In this document: piece by piece, positions 1 through 7,647 of the stretch
How the letters are laid out: the number at the start of each line of letters is the position of its first letter
Position numbering within the stretch: position 1 is the stretch's first letter
DNA from: Rhodocyclaceae bacterium UBA2271
Lineage (GTDB): Bacteria; Pseudomonadota; Gammaproteobacteria; Burkholderiales; Rhodocyclaceae
Direction of reading: 5' to 3'
DNA length: 24,459 nt
Assembly: GCA_002347405.1 (NCBI GenBank)
Contig: DDXB01000005.1
Span: forward strand, 1-24,459
Position numbers and translations under genes: made by a program
Notes under the pieces: model-generated
What the model saw: the letters and a program-made list of their open reading frames with translations, nothing else
Told to the model about the DNA's origin: nothing
The model's database searches: none

Positions 1-29
1 CAAGTAAAACGGCGGCCAAGGGCCGCCGT
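1..29 (-). terminator. Rho-independent terminator of the PEP-CTERM gene
   Basis: Positions 9-17 and 21-29 are perfect 9-bp complements (ACGGCGGCC / GGCCGCCGT) around a 3-nt loop. Read on the minus strand the hairpin is followed by TTTTACTTG, a short U tract. It lies about 30 nt beyond the stop of the minus-strand PEP-CTERM gene. Confidence 0.85.
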
Positions 30-57
30 GTAACTGTAAGATATATCGACTTTTAAG

Positions 58-687
58 TCAGGTTCTGCGGTGGCGCAACGCGGCCAAACCGGCGAGACCG
101 AGCCCGAGCAACGCCAGCGAGCCGGGCTCGGGGACGTTCCCACCGTTTCCAATGGTATCGTCAGACAAATAGAAGGCAACGTCTGTACCCCAGATGGTAC
201 CACCACTACTAATTGAGCTATAGAGGCCATTCAAGGGTGCGGTAACCCACCAGGGACTGGATCCGCCGGCACCGGACAGACTCAACCAATAGGTGGTTCC
301 AGCCGCAGCAACGAAATCACTTTGAAGATCGAACTCCACCAACCAGGCGTTACCGCCCCCGCAACACCATGGAAAGGACGAAAGCGTCGGGGTAACGTTC
401 AATCCAGAACCACTTGCAAGCTGAGAACCAAAGGCACCGGCGGTATCAGCGTAAATACCGTAGCTGATCGCATTATCCCATCCGGTGATTCCTTGATAAT
501 TTTGGAAATAAAAGCCAACAGATCTGACTGTGCCTCCGGCGACAATGGTGAAATCGTCGGCGGTATAGGTACTGCCACCGATTGGGTAGCCGTTCTGGAT
601 ATCCGGATTGCCATTGTTATAGATCACGGCGGAATTGGCCACAGTGGCAACGAGTGCCAGCAAGGCAGCGGACAACAGGCGTTTCAT
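58..687 (-). CDS. PEP-CTERM sorting domain-containing secreted protein
   Basis: This 209-residue exported protein has an N-terminal signal peptide (MKRLLSAALLALVATVANSA) and a C-terminal PEP-CTERM tripartite signal: VPEPGSLALLGLGLAGLAALRHRR, that is the PEP motif, a hydrophobic helix and a basic tail. Such tails are processed by exosortase/archaeosortase-like enzymes (EpsH family) in exopolysaccharide-producing Gram-negative bacteria. The body is rich in Gly, Ser, Thr and aromatic residues, with a CCGGG patch, and I recognise no catalytic motif. The start at 687 is chosen because AAAGGAG lies 7 nt upstream and the signal peptide begins there; an in-frame ATG at 726 would add 13 residues without a ribosome binding site. 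The gene is less GC-rich than its neighbours, as is common for these proteins. No exosortase gene is in the window. The role, perhaps matrix or floc formation, is inferred from the family only. Confidence 0.9.
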   Translation of the reverse strand: MKRLLSAALLALVATVANSAVIYNNGNPDIQNGYPIGGSTYTADDFTIVAGGTVRSVGFYFQNYQGITGWDNAISYGIYADTAGAFGSQLASGSGLNVTPTLSSFPWCCGGGNAWLVEFDLQSDFVAAAGTTYWLSLSGAGGSSPWWVTAPLNGLYSSISSGGTIWGTDVAFYLSDDTIGNGGNVPEPGSLALLGLGLAGLAALRHRRT

Positions 688-830
688 CTTATTCTCCTTT
701 GAGTGGATATTGAACTCACAAGCCACTCCAGAGCATTTATCGTGCCATAAATATTAATATATATAAATATCAATGCATTATGCTTGTTATTGCCTTTCCT
801 TGCCTTGCCTAGCTGTAAAGTTTACCGACA
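688..830 (-). promoter_or_regulatory. AT-rich upstream region of the PEP-CTERM gene
   Basis: This 143-bp gap is markedly AT-rich at 745-780, in contrast to the surrounding DNA. On the minus strand TTGATA (768-773) stands 17 nt from TTATGG (745-750). The -35 box is reasonable but the -10 box is poor, so the exact promoter is uncertain. The long AT tract could also act as an UP element or a nucleoid-protein site. No hairpin terminator is visible after the purL stop. Confidence 0.35.
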
Positions 831-3800
831 CTACCCAACCCACCTCCGCGCATTGCGGAACATCGTCATCCACGGCGAATCCTCACCCAGCCCGGCGGGG
901 TGCCAGGACATCTGCGTCGTGCGGAAGACCCGTTCGGGGTGCGGCATCATGATGGTGAAGCGGCCGTCCGGCGTGGTTACGCCGGTGATGCCGTCGGGGG
1001 AGCCGTTGGGATTGAACGGATAGGTCGTGGCCACCGCGCCGCGATTGTCGATGTAGCGCAGTGCGATGTCGGGACAGGTGGGGGCGGCAAACACTGCACG
1101 TCCCTCGCCGTGCGACACGACCACCGGCAGCTTCGAGCCGGCCATGCCGGCGAAGAAGATCGACGGTGAGGGGGGAATTTCCACCAGCGCAAAGCGTGCC
1201 TCGAACTGCTCGGAACGGTTGCGGTGAAAGGTCGGCCACGAGCCTGCGCCGGGAATGATGGCGGCCAGGTTGCTCATCATCTGGCAGCCGTTGCAGACGC
1301 CCAGCGCGAAAGTGTCGGAGCGCGCGAAGAAGGCGGCGAATTTGTCCTTGAGTTCGGGATGGAAGAGGACGGACTTGGCCCAGCCCTGCCCCGCGCCCAG
1401 CACGTCGCCGTAGGAAAAGCCGCCGCAGGCCGCCAGGCCCTTGAAACCGGCCAGATGCACGCGGCCGGCCATCAGGTCGGACATATGCACATCGAATGTC
1501 TGGAAACCGGCGCGGTCGAAGGCAGCGGCCATCTCGACCTCGCCATTGACGCCCTGCTCGCGAAGTATCGCCATTTTCGGACGATTGCCGCCGATGGTAA
1601 ATATTGCGGAAGGATCGAAAGTCAGATTGCATGACAGGCCGGGATTATCGGCATCCTGTAGCGCGTCGAACTCCTCCTGCGCGCAGACCGGGTCGTCGCG
1701 CAGCCTGGCGATCTGGTAGCTCACCTCGCTCCAGGCGCGTTGCAGTTCGACACGCCGTACCGCCAGCGCCGACTTTGCGTTGCGCCAGAGCCTGATTTCG
1801 TCGCCATCGTTGAGCGTGCCGATGACATGGGCGCAGGCACCCAGTCCGGCAGCGCGCAGCGTTTGCAGCACGGCATCGCGCTCGGCGCGGCGCACCTGGA
1901 TCACCGCACCGAGTTCTTCGTTGAACAGCGCGGCCAGCAGGCGGTCCTGCATGCGGCCGCCCAACAGTTCGGGCTTCTTCTCGATGCCGTCCACGTCGTT
2001 CATCAGCGGGTCGTAGCAGAGCGCGTCGAGATTGAGCGAGACGCCAAGGTGGCCCGCGAAGCTCATCTCGCACACCGTGGCGAACAGGCCGCCGTCGGCA
2101 CGGTCGTGGTAGGCGAGGATCCGCGGCCGCAGGGTCTGGATGGCGATGAAGAATGACTTGAGCAGCGCGGCGTCGGCATCCGGCGGCACATCGCCGCTCT
2201 GCCCATACACCTGCGCCAGCGCCGAACCGCCCAGGCGATTCTGGCCGGCGCCCAGGTCGATCAGGATCAGTTCCGTCTCGCCGACATCGGCATCCTTTTG
2301 CAGTTGCGGCGTCAGCGTGGTGCGAATGTCGGCGCAGGGCGCGAAGGCGGTGACGATCAGGGACAGCGGCGCGGTGACCATTTTGCTCTGGCCGCCCTCT
2401 TCCCACTTTGTCCGCATCGACAGCGAATCCTTGCCGACCGGGATCGAGATACCCAGCGCCGGGCAGAAGTCGAGGCCGACCGCCTTGACGGTGTCGAACA
2501 GCGCGGCGTCTTCGGTGCTGAGTCCCGCAGCCGAAGCGCCATGGCCGGAAGCGGCCATCCAGTTTGCCGAGAGCTTGACCTGGCCGAGGTCGGCGATGTG
2601 CGCGGCGGCGAGGTTGGTGATCGCCTCGCCCACCGCCATGCGTCCCGAGGCGGGTGCATTCAGCAGGGCCAGCGGCGTGCGCTCGCCCATGGCGAAACAC
2701 TCGCCGAGATTCGTGGCGTAGCCCATCGCCGTCACGGCCACATCGGCGACCGGCGTCTGCCACGGGCCGACGAACTGGTCGCGCGCCGTCATGCCGCCCA
2801 CCGAACGGTCGCCGATGGTGATGAGGAAATTTTTGGATGCCACGGCGGGCAGACGCAGCACGCGAAAAGCGGCTTCCTTGATGTCGATTTGCGTCAGGTC
2901 GAGCGCCGGCATGCTGACGGTCTTGCGCGCGGCATTGCGGTGCACGCGCGGCGGCTTGCCGAGCAGCACCTCCATCGGCATGTCGACGGGCAGGTTGCCG
3001 AAATGATCGTCCGCGACGACGAGCTGCCGTTCCTCGGTCGCCGTGCCGATCACGGCATAGGGACAGCGCTCGCGCTCGCACAGCGCCGCGAATTCGGCCA
3101 GCCGTTCCGGCGCGATGGCCAGCACGTAGCGTTCCTGCGATTCGTTGCACCAGATCTCGCGCGGCGCCATGCCCGGTTCCTCATTGGGCACGGCACGTAA
3201 GGAGAAGCGTGCGCCGCGACCGGCGTCGTTGGCGAGTTCCGGCATGGCGTTGGAGATGCCGCCGGCACCGACGTCATGGATGGCGAGGATGGGGTTGCCG
3301 TCGCTCATTTGCCAACATCTGTCGATCACTTCCTGCGCACGGCGCTGCATCTCGGGGTTGCCGCGCTGCACCGAGGCGAAGTCGAGATCGGCGGCATTCG
3401 TGCCGGTCGCCATCGAGGATGCCGCGCCGCCACCCAGGCCGATCAGCATGCCGGGGCCGCCGAGCTGGATCAGCAAGGTGCCGGCCGGAAACTGCTCCTT
3501 GAAGCAATGCCGCGCGGCAATGTTGCCGACGCCCCCGGCGACCATGATCGGCTTGTGATAGCCGCGCATCTCGCCGTCGAATTCCTGCTCGAAGCTGCGG
3601 AAGTAGCCGGCCAGGTTGGGCCGACCAAATTCGTTGTTGAAGGCCGCCGCGCCAATCGGCCCCTCGATCATGATGGCCAGCGCGGAAGCAATGCGCTCGG
3701 GCTTGCCGTAGCTGGATTCCCACGGTTGCGCGTAGCCGGGAATCTTCAGGTCGGAGACGGAAAAGCCGGACAGCCCGGCCTTCGGCTTGGAGCCGCGCCC

Positions 3801-4751
3801 GGTCGCCCCTTCGTCGCGGATCTCGCCGCCCGAGCCGGTGGCGGCACCGGGGAAGGGTGAAATGGCGGTCGGGTGATTGTGCGTTTCGACCTTGGCGAGG
3901 ATGTGCGTCGTATCCTCGACATAGCCATAGCCGCCGTCAGACTGTGCGTTGAAGCGCTTGATCAGTGCGCCTTCGATTACGGACGCATTGTCGGAATAGG
4001 CGACGACCGTGCCGGCCGGATGCGCCTGGTGCGACGCGCGGATCATGCCGAACAGCGACTGCGTCTGGTCGATGCCGTCGATGGTCCACGAGGCGTTGAA
4101 AATCTTGTGGCGGCAGTGTTCGGAGTTGGCCTGGGCGAACATCATCAGTTCGACGTCGGTCGGGTTGCGCCCGATTTTGCTGAAGTTCTCGACGAGATAG
4201 TCGATCTCGTCTTCCGACAGGGCCAGCCCCAGTGCGCCATTGGCCTTCACCAGCGCGGCGCGACCGCCGGCAATGACATCCACCGAAGTCAGCGGCTGCG
4301 GGGCGACGTGATGGAACAAAGCATCGGCAGCATCGATGGAATCGAGCACCGATTCGGTCATGCGGTCGTGGAGTTGCTCAATTAATCGCCGTCCCGCCAG
4401 CGCCGACTTTTGCGCGCCATCATCGACGTGGAAGGCAACACCGCGTTCGATGCGCTTGACGGCGGCAAAGCCGCAGTTGTGCGCGATGTCGGTCGCCTTG
4501 GAAGCCCACGGCGAAATCGTGCCCAGGCGCGGCGTCACCAGAATCAATTGCCCTGCGGGCGCGGCCGGCAATTCAGCCGGAATTCCCAGCAAATCCTTCA
4601 AGCGCACCAACTCGTCGGCGTTCATGCTGCTGTCGGTTTCGACGAAATACCAGTGCTCCGCCACCAGCGGAACCCCGACTTGCTCGGCCAGGCGGGCAAG
4701 ACGCGAAGCGGAAAAAGCGGCGGTGCCGCGAAGCTTGAGGATGGGTGACAT
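831..4751 (-). CDS. purL: Phosphoribosylformylglycinamidine synthase (FGAM synthase), long single-chain form
   Basis: PurL catalyses the fourth step of de novo purine synthesis, FGAR + glutamine + ATP to FGAM, in the cytoplasm. The 1306-residue chain matches the length and layout of the E. coli enzyme (about 1295 residues): an N-terminal PurS-like domain, then HCRHKIF, VETHNHPTAISPFPGAATGSGGE and GLGGGAASSM in the synthetase halves, and a C-terminal class I glutaminase with GVCNGCQMMSNL (nucleophile Cys near residue 1153) and PHPERVF. The start at 4751 (MSPILKLRGTAAFS) aligns with the family N-terminus; an upstream in-frame ATG at 4793 would add 14 residues absent from the family. Two copies of the 24-nt dispersed repeat fall inside the gene, antisense to it, encoding KSALAGRR near residue 115 and KSALAVRR near residue 993, both in variable segments compared with E. 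coli. The TA module lies just upstream on the same strand. Confidence 0.97.
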   Translation of the reverse strand: MSPILKLRGTAAFSASRLARLAEQVGVPLVAEHWYFVETDSSMNADELVRLKDLLGIPAELPAAPAGQLILVTPRLGTISPWASKATDIAHNCGFAAVKRIERGVAFHVDDGAQKSALAGRRLIEQLHDRMTESVLDSIDAADALFHHVAPQPLTSVDVIAGGRAALVKANGALGLALSEDEIDYLVENFSKIGRNPTDVELMMFAQANSEHCRHKIFNASWTIDGIDQTQSLFGMIRASHQAHPAGTVVAYSDNASVIEGALIKRFNAQSDGGYGYVEDTTHILAKVETHNHPTAISPFPGAATGSGGEIRDEGATGRGSKPKAGLSGFSVSDLKIPGYAQPWESSYGKPERIASALAIMIEGPIGAAAFNNEFGRPNLAGYFRSFEQEFDGEMRGYHKPIMVAGGVGNIAARHCFKEQFPAGTLLIQLGGPGMLIGLGGGAASSMATGTNAADLDFASVQRGNPEMQRRAQEVIDRCWQMSDGNPILAIHDVGAGGISNAMPELANDAGRGARFSLRAVPNEEPGMAPREIWCNESQERYVLAIAPERLAEFAALCERERCPYAVIGTATEERQLVVADDHFGNLPVDMPMEVLLGKPPRVHRNAARKTVSMPALDLTQIDIKEAAFRVLRLPAVASKNFLITIGDRSVGGMTARDQFVGPWQTPVADVAVTAMGYATNLGECFAMGERTPLALLNAPASGRMAVGEAITNLAAAHIADLGQVKLSANWMAASGHGASAAGLSTEDAALFDTVKAVGLDFCPALGISIPVGKDSLSMRTKWEEGGQSKMVTAPLSLIVTAFAPCADIRTTLTPQLQKDADVGETELILIDLGAGQNRLGGSALAQVYGQSGDVPPDADAALLKSFFIAIQTLRPRILAYHDRADGGLFATVCEMSFAGHLGVSLNLDALCYDPLMNDVDGIEKKPELLGGRMQDRLLAALFNEELGAVIQVRRAERDAVLQTLRAAGLGACAHVIGTLNDGDEIRLWRNAKSALAVRRVELQRAWSEVSYQIARLRDDPVCAQEEFDALQDADNPGLSCNLTFDPSAIFTIGGNRPKMAILREQGVNGEVEMAAAFDRAGFQTFDVHMSDLMAGRVHLAGFKGLAACGGFSYGDVLGAGQGWAKSVLFHPELKDKFAAFFARSDTFALGVCNGCQMMSNLAAIIPGAGSWPTFHRNRSEQFEARFALVEIPPSPSIFFAGMAGSKLPVVVSHGEGRAVFAAPTCPDIALRYIDNRGAVATTYPFNPNGSPDGITGVTTPDGRFTIMMPHPERVFRTTQMSWHPAGLGEDSPWMTMFRNARRWVG
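1753..1776 (+). repeat. 24-nt dispersed repeat, copy 1 (in purL)
   Basis: This copy matches the consensus (CGCCGTCCCGCC followed by AGCGCCGACTTT) at 23 of 24 positions, with A for C at position 9. It lies antisense to purL and is read as AKSALAVRR in a weakly conserved segment before the conserved WSEVSYQIARLRDDP stretch. Confidence 0.75.
4387..4410 (+). repeat. 24-nt dispersed repeat, copy 2 (in purL)
   Basis: This copy matches the 24-nt consensus exactly and is followed by TTGC, like the hslO copy. It lies antisense to purL, read as QKSALAGRR, in the linker just before the conserved LHDRMTESV helix, where E. coli PurL has an unrelated sequence. Confidence 0.85.
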
Positions 4752-4792
4752 GTCGAGGACTATTGCGGGGAAGGGGTTGGGGAAGAGTTGCA

Positions 4793-5260
4793 TTAAAACG
4801 GCAAGAACAGATTGAGCGGGTGATCTGCCATCTGCTCAAAACCATATCGATTATAGAAACCGACTGCTGAAGGCTTCGCATTGACCACGAGACCGATACC
4901 ACCGACCTCGCCTGCGATACGCGTCACCCGGTCAATGGCGTCGAAAAGCATGAACTCTCCGATACCTTTGCCTTGCTGCGCCTGGGCAGTTGCCAATCTG
5001 CCCAGCCGAAAGACCGGCGCCTTGCCAGGCAGCCGTTTTCGATACTGAACCGGCAAATCCGGATTGACCAGTTCAGCCAGGCTAATCGCGTAAAAACCAA
5101 GCACATCCGCAGGGTTTTTGTCAGCCACAACTACAAAGGTCGAGGAAATCCCCTTTTCCTTGTGTTGCCTGGCAACCTGAGCAAACCAACCATTGAGTTC
5201 GGCATCTCCGCAATCGAATCCCTTCCTGTCATGCCCGTCGTTCAGCGGGAGAACCAGCAT
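4793..5260 (-). CDS. GNAT-family N-acetyltransferase toxin (TacT-like)
   Basis: This 155-residue single-domain GNAT protein has the layout of TacT-type toxins, which acetylate the amino group of aminoacyl-tRNAs and stop translation. The acetyl-CoA motif is AQQGKGIGEFML (residues 94-104), preceded by the beta strand PVFRLGRLA. The C-terminal GFYNRYGFE carries Tyr139 at the place of the catalytic tyrosine of TacT. The N-terminal CGDAELNGWFAQVARQHKEKG is typical of the family. It overlaps the 3' end of the DUF1778 antitoxin gene by 32 nt in another frame, the usual antitoxin-first arrangement with translational coupling. The stop is followed at once by the purL leader. The family call rests on motifs and partner; the substrate tRNA is not predictable. 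Confidence 0.88.
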   Translation of the reverse strand: MLVLPLNDGHDRKGFDCGDAELNGWFAQVARQHKEKGISSTFVVVADKNPADVLGFYAISLAELVNPDLPVQYRKRLPGKAPVFRLGRLATAQAQQGKGIGEFMLFDAIDRVTRIAGEVGGIGLVVNAKPSAVGFYNRYGFEQMADHPLNLFLPF

Positions 5261-5531
5261 CGTTCTTCATCCTCCGGTAACGGGCCTGAGCCTGAAGGAA
5301 TTTCTCATTGCGCGGTGGAGGATTTTCAATCATCTCCAGCAGTCTCAGTGATTCCCTCCGTGTCAGGGCAATCGTCGATTCGCTTTCAATGACCTTCGCC
5401 GCCTTTTCCAGGGCCGCTTGCACGACAAACTGGTTAAGCGTCGCGCCCACGAGGTCAGCCGCCACTTGCAGTGTTTCCTGCACATGGTCGGTGATTCTGG
5501 TGGTGAGTCGCTTTCCGGTATGAGCAAGCAT
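5229..5531 (-). CDS. DUF1778 (TacA-like) ribbon-helix-helix antitoxin
   Basis: This 100-residue protein begins MLAHTGKRLTTRITDHVQETLQVAADLVGATLNQFVVQAALEKA, a ribbon-helix-helix DNA-binding fold: strand residues RLTTRIT, then two helices. The C-terminal part (LTRRESLRLLEMIENPPPRNEKFLQAQARYRRM) matches the toxin-neutralising segment of DUF1778 antitoxins. The start at 5531 is chosen because AAGGAGG sits 5 nt upstream; longer in-frame starts lack a site and would run into the promoter. It should neutralise the adjacent GNAT toxin and repress the shared promoter, as in the TacA family. Confidence 0.88.
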   Translation of the reverse strand: MLAHTGKRLTTRITDHVQETLQVAADLVGATLNQFVVQAALEKAAKVIESESTIALTRRESLRLLEMIENPPPRNEKFLQAQARYRRMKNDAGSPAERRA

Positions 5532-5559
5532 GGCTGCCTCCTTGATGGCAATCGTTTTA

Positions 5560-5596
5560 ACGTGCGCAGTATAGACGTGCGGCGTCATTTTGTCAC
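5560..5596 (-). promoter_or_regulatory. Promoter and probable operator of the antitoxin-toxin operon
   Basis: On the minus strand GTGACA (5591-5596) and TATACT (5568-5573) are separated by exactly 17 nt, a good sigma70 promoter about 40 nt before the antitoxin start. Two direct hexamers ACGTGC (plus-strand 5560-5565 and 5575-5580, 15 nt apart) bracket the -10 box. Their spacing would suit binding of two ribbon-helix-helix dimers for autorepression; that role is inference. Confidence 0.6.
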
Positions 5597-5796
5597 CATC
5601 ATTTGCCGTTGGCACTGCCCCCGGGAGCAGAAAAACGTGGCCGGATGCAAGAGACCACTATACTCGGACGTTACTCCCCGCCTACTGTCGGCCGACCAAG
5701 GCGCAACTTGAAAAAGCCATGGCCGGCCACATCCTTGCCCAGGCCGAGCTGCTGGGCAGCTACCAAAAACAACACTGACCGAAAGAAAACCAGCAT

Positions 5797-6660
5797 ATGA
5801 CAAATCACGCCTACGACGTCACGGTTGCCGATTTCGACCAGAAGGTGCTGGCCGCTTCACAGCAGGCGCCGGTCCTGGTCGATTTCTGGGCGCCCTGGTG
5901 CCAGCCCTGCACCATCCTCAAGCCCATCCTCGAAAAACTGGCGGCCGAACTGGGCGGCAAGTTCCTCCTCGCCAAGATCAATTCGGACGAAAACCAGGAA
6001 CTCGCCGCTCGCTATGGCGTGCGCGGCATTCCGGCCGTGAAGGCCTTTGTCGATGGCCAGATGGTCGATGAATTCACCGGTGCCCTGCCCGAGGCGCAGA
6101 TCCGCGAGTTTCTCGGTCGACTGCTGCCCTCGCCGGCCGATCCGCTGCGCAAGGAAGCGCTGGCGGCCTATGCGCGCGGCGAAATCGATGCCGCCCGCAA
6201 GATCATGGCCGAAGCGATCAACCTCGACCCGAGTAACGACAACGCTTACCTCGATTTTGTCGAGATGAGCCTGGCTGCCAATGCCCTCGACGAGGCGCGC
6301 GAATTGCTGGATGTCATCGCCGACCGGGCACGCGACACGGCGCGCGTCGCCTCGTTGCAGGCGCAGTTGCAACTGGCCGTGGCGGGAGGCGGGGCCGATG
6401 TCGGCGCATTGCAGGCCACCGTGGCGGACAAACCGGACGATCTGGATGCCCGCCTGCAACTGGCCAATGCATTGGCGGTCAGCCAGGACTATCGCGGCGC
6501 ATTCGAGCAGCTCATCGAAATCGTCCGCCGCGACCGTAACTGGAATGAAGAGGCCGGCCGAAAGACCATGCTGACCCTGTTCAAGTTGCTCGCCGCCCAG
6601 CCGCAATTCGATGCGCTGGTGCGCGAATTCCGGGTGCAGTTGTCCCGCACGCTGAACTGA
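5797..6660 (+). CDS. cnoX: CnoX/YbbN-type thioredoxin-TPR chaperedoxin
   Basis: The 287-residue protein has an N-terminal thioredoxin domain (about 1-110) with WAPWCQPC (Cys35, Cys38) and the cis-Pro loop GIPAVK, followed by tetratricopeptide-like helices to the C-terminus (LAAYARGEIDAARKIMAEAINLDPSNDNAY and onwards). In E. coli CnoX (YbbN) combines holdase activity with mixed-disulfide protection of substrates and hands them to GroEL or DnaK. E. coli CnoX lacks a complete CXXC, whereas this protein has CQPC, so real thioredoxin activity is likely, as reported for some other bacterial CnoX proteins. The ATG at 5797 starts the fold; upstream is only a weak purine-rich site (GAAAG). The stop is followed within 3 nt by an interspersed palindromic element. 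Confidence 0.9.
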   Translation: MTNHAYDVTVADFDQKVLAASQQAPVLVDFWAPWCQPCTILKPILEKLAAELGGKFLLAKINSDENQELAARYGVRGIPAVKAFVDGQMVDEFTGALPEAQIREFLGRLLPSPADPLRKEALAAYARGEIDAARKIMAEAINLDPSNDNAYLDFVEMSLAANALDEARELLDVIADRARDTARVASLQAQLQLAVAGGGADVGALQATVADKPDDLDARLQLANALAVSQDYRGAFEQLIEIVRRDRNWNEEAGRKTMLTLFKLLAAQPQFDALVREFRVQLSRTLN

Positions 6661-6663
6661 CCG

Positions 6664-6800
6664 TTCACCACGGAGGACACGAAGATCACGGAGGAGAAGC
6701 AAATGCATTACAAAATAAATGAACGTCACCCGGTGGGTGTTGCGGCATTTTGTCTGTATGCGCCTTGCCTCGGTGCCCTCCGTGATCTCCGTGGTGTGAA
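6664..6800. repeat. MITE-like inverted-repeat element, copy A
   Basis: The left arm (6664-6698, TTCACCACGGAGGACACG then AAGATCACGGAGGAG) and right arm (6771-6800, CCTCCGTGATCTCCGTGGTG plus TGAA) are imperfect inverted repeats enclosing about 70 nt. The arms are nearly those of the element at 15141-15275, and the interiors share AAATGAWCGTC and TATGC. The element occupies almost the whole gap between cnoX and the next gene. CACGGAG-type repeats are widespread in environmental bacterial genomes; no protein is encoded. Confidence 0.7.
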
Positions 6801-6812
6801 GGGTTAAGCGCC

Positions 6813-7562
6813 GTGGAAATCCAGGTCAGCGAATCCGCTGGCGTCCGCTACCTGCACTTCGGTTCCATCTGGGTGCAGGGCGCCATGCGCGTGGCGCGTC
6901 CCTGGGCGCTGGAACTCGACTACACGCGCGCAATGATGACGGCATTGCTGTTGCGGCCCGCCGCCGACTGGCCGCGCTCCGTCCTGCTGATCGGCTTGGG
7001 CGCTGCCTCGCTTACAAAATTCCTGCACCGCCACCGCCCGGCGGCAAAACTGACGGTGGTGGAAATCGAACCCGCCGTGGTCGCGACGGCACAGCAGTAT
7101 TTCAAGTTGCCGGCCGAAGATGAGCGCCTGCGGGTCATTGTCGGCGACGGCGCGGATTTTGTTGCGGCAAGCCAGAAACGCTATGACCTGATCCTCGTCG
7201 ACGGTTTCGATGCGGATGCGCGCACCGGCATGCTCGACTCCCTGCCCTTCTACCTCAACTGCAAGGCCCGTCTGACGCCCTCCGGCCTGATGGTGACCAA
7301 CCTGCTGACCCTGCGGCGCAAGGTGCGCGACTCGCTGGAGCGCATCAGCGAGGCCTTCGATGGTCGCTCGCTGCCCTTCCCACCCTGCGCCAGTGGCAAT
7401 GTCGTGGCTTTTGCAACGGCGGGAACGCCCGTGCGCTGCCATATCGATGCCCTGGAAACCCGGGCCAGAACGCTGAAGGAAAATACCGGTCTCGACCTGC
7501 AGTCCACCCTCACCCGTCTGAAAGCCTCACGGCAGTGTCCGGGCGGCCGGGTCAGGCTTTGA
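6813..7562 (+). CDS. Spermidine synthase-like class I SAM-fold protein
   Basis: The 249-residue protein has the Rossmann core of the polyamine aminopropyltransferase/spermine-synthase-like family: LLIGLGAASLTKFL (nucleotide-binding glycine motif), VVEIEPAVVATAQQYF (acidic residue for the ribose), LRVIVGDGADFV and YDLILVDGFDADA. The canonical SpeE N-terminal beta domain is much reduced, and the catalytic-loop DGFDADA differs from the D(S/A)SDP of proven spermidine synthases, so it may be a methyltransferase or another member rather than true SpeE. The start is GTG at 6813; no strong ribosome binding site is visible, because the palindromic element ends only 12 nt upstream. The substrate is unknown. 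Confidence 0.75.
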   Translation: MEIQVSESAGVRYLHFGSIWVQGAMRVARPWALELDYTRAMMTALLLRPAADWPRSVLLIGLGAASLTKFLHRHRPAAKLTVVEIEPAVVATAQQYFKLPAEDERLRVIVGDGADFVAASQKRYDLILVDGFDADARTGMLDSLPFYLNCKARLTPSGLMVTNLLTLRRKVRDSLERISEAFDGRSLPFPPCASGNVVAFATAGTPVRCHIDALETRARTLKENTGLDLQSTLTRLKASRQCPGGRVRL

Positions 7563-7566
7563 TTTT

Positions 7567-7634
7567 GTCATTCCGGCGGAAGCCGGAATCCAGTGATTCG
7601 GATTCCTGGACCCCGGCCTGCGCCGGCGTGACGA
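7567..7634. repeat. Pair of dRS3-like palindromic repeat units, head to head
   Basis: The unit at 7567-7593 (GTCATTCCGGCGGAAGCCG, then GAATCCAG) is an imperfect hairpin. A second unit in opposite orientation lies at 7604-7634 (TCCTGGACCCCGGCCTGCG and onwards to GTGACGA). Both resemble the ATTCC-N-GGAAT small repeats known from Neisseria (dRS3) and many other proteobacteria. They fill the gap between two convergent genes. Confidence 0.75.
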
Positions 7635-7647
7635 ACCCCCCAGTTTC

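Noticed and set aside
1645..3150. A 501-codon open frame on the minus strand overlapping purL in another frame
   Set aside because: It lies wholly inside purL, is extremely rich in Arg, Ala and Gly, and has no recognisable motif. It is a high-GC shadow of purL.
5590..5778. A 62-codon plus-strand open frame before cnoX (ends LLGSYQKQH)
   Set aside because: It overlaps the antitoxin promoter region, has no ribosome binding site and no family resemblance. A TATACT at 5659-5664 has no acceptable -35 box, so no cnoX promoter is claimed.
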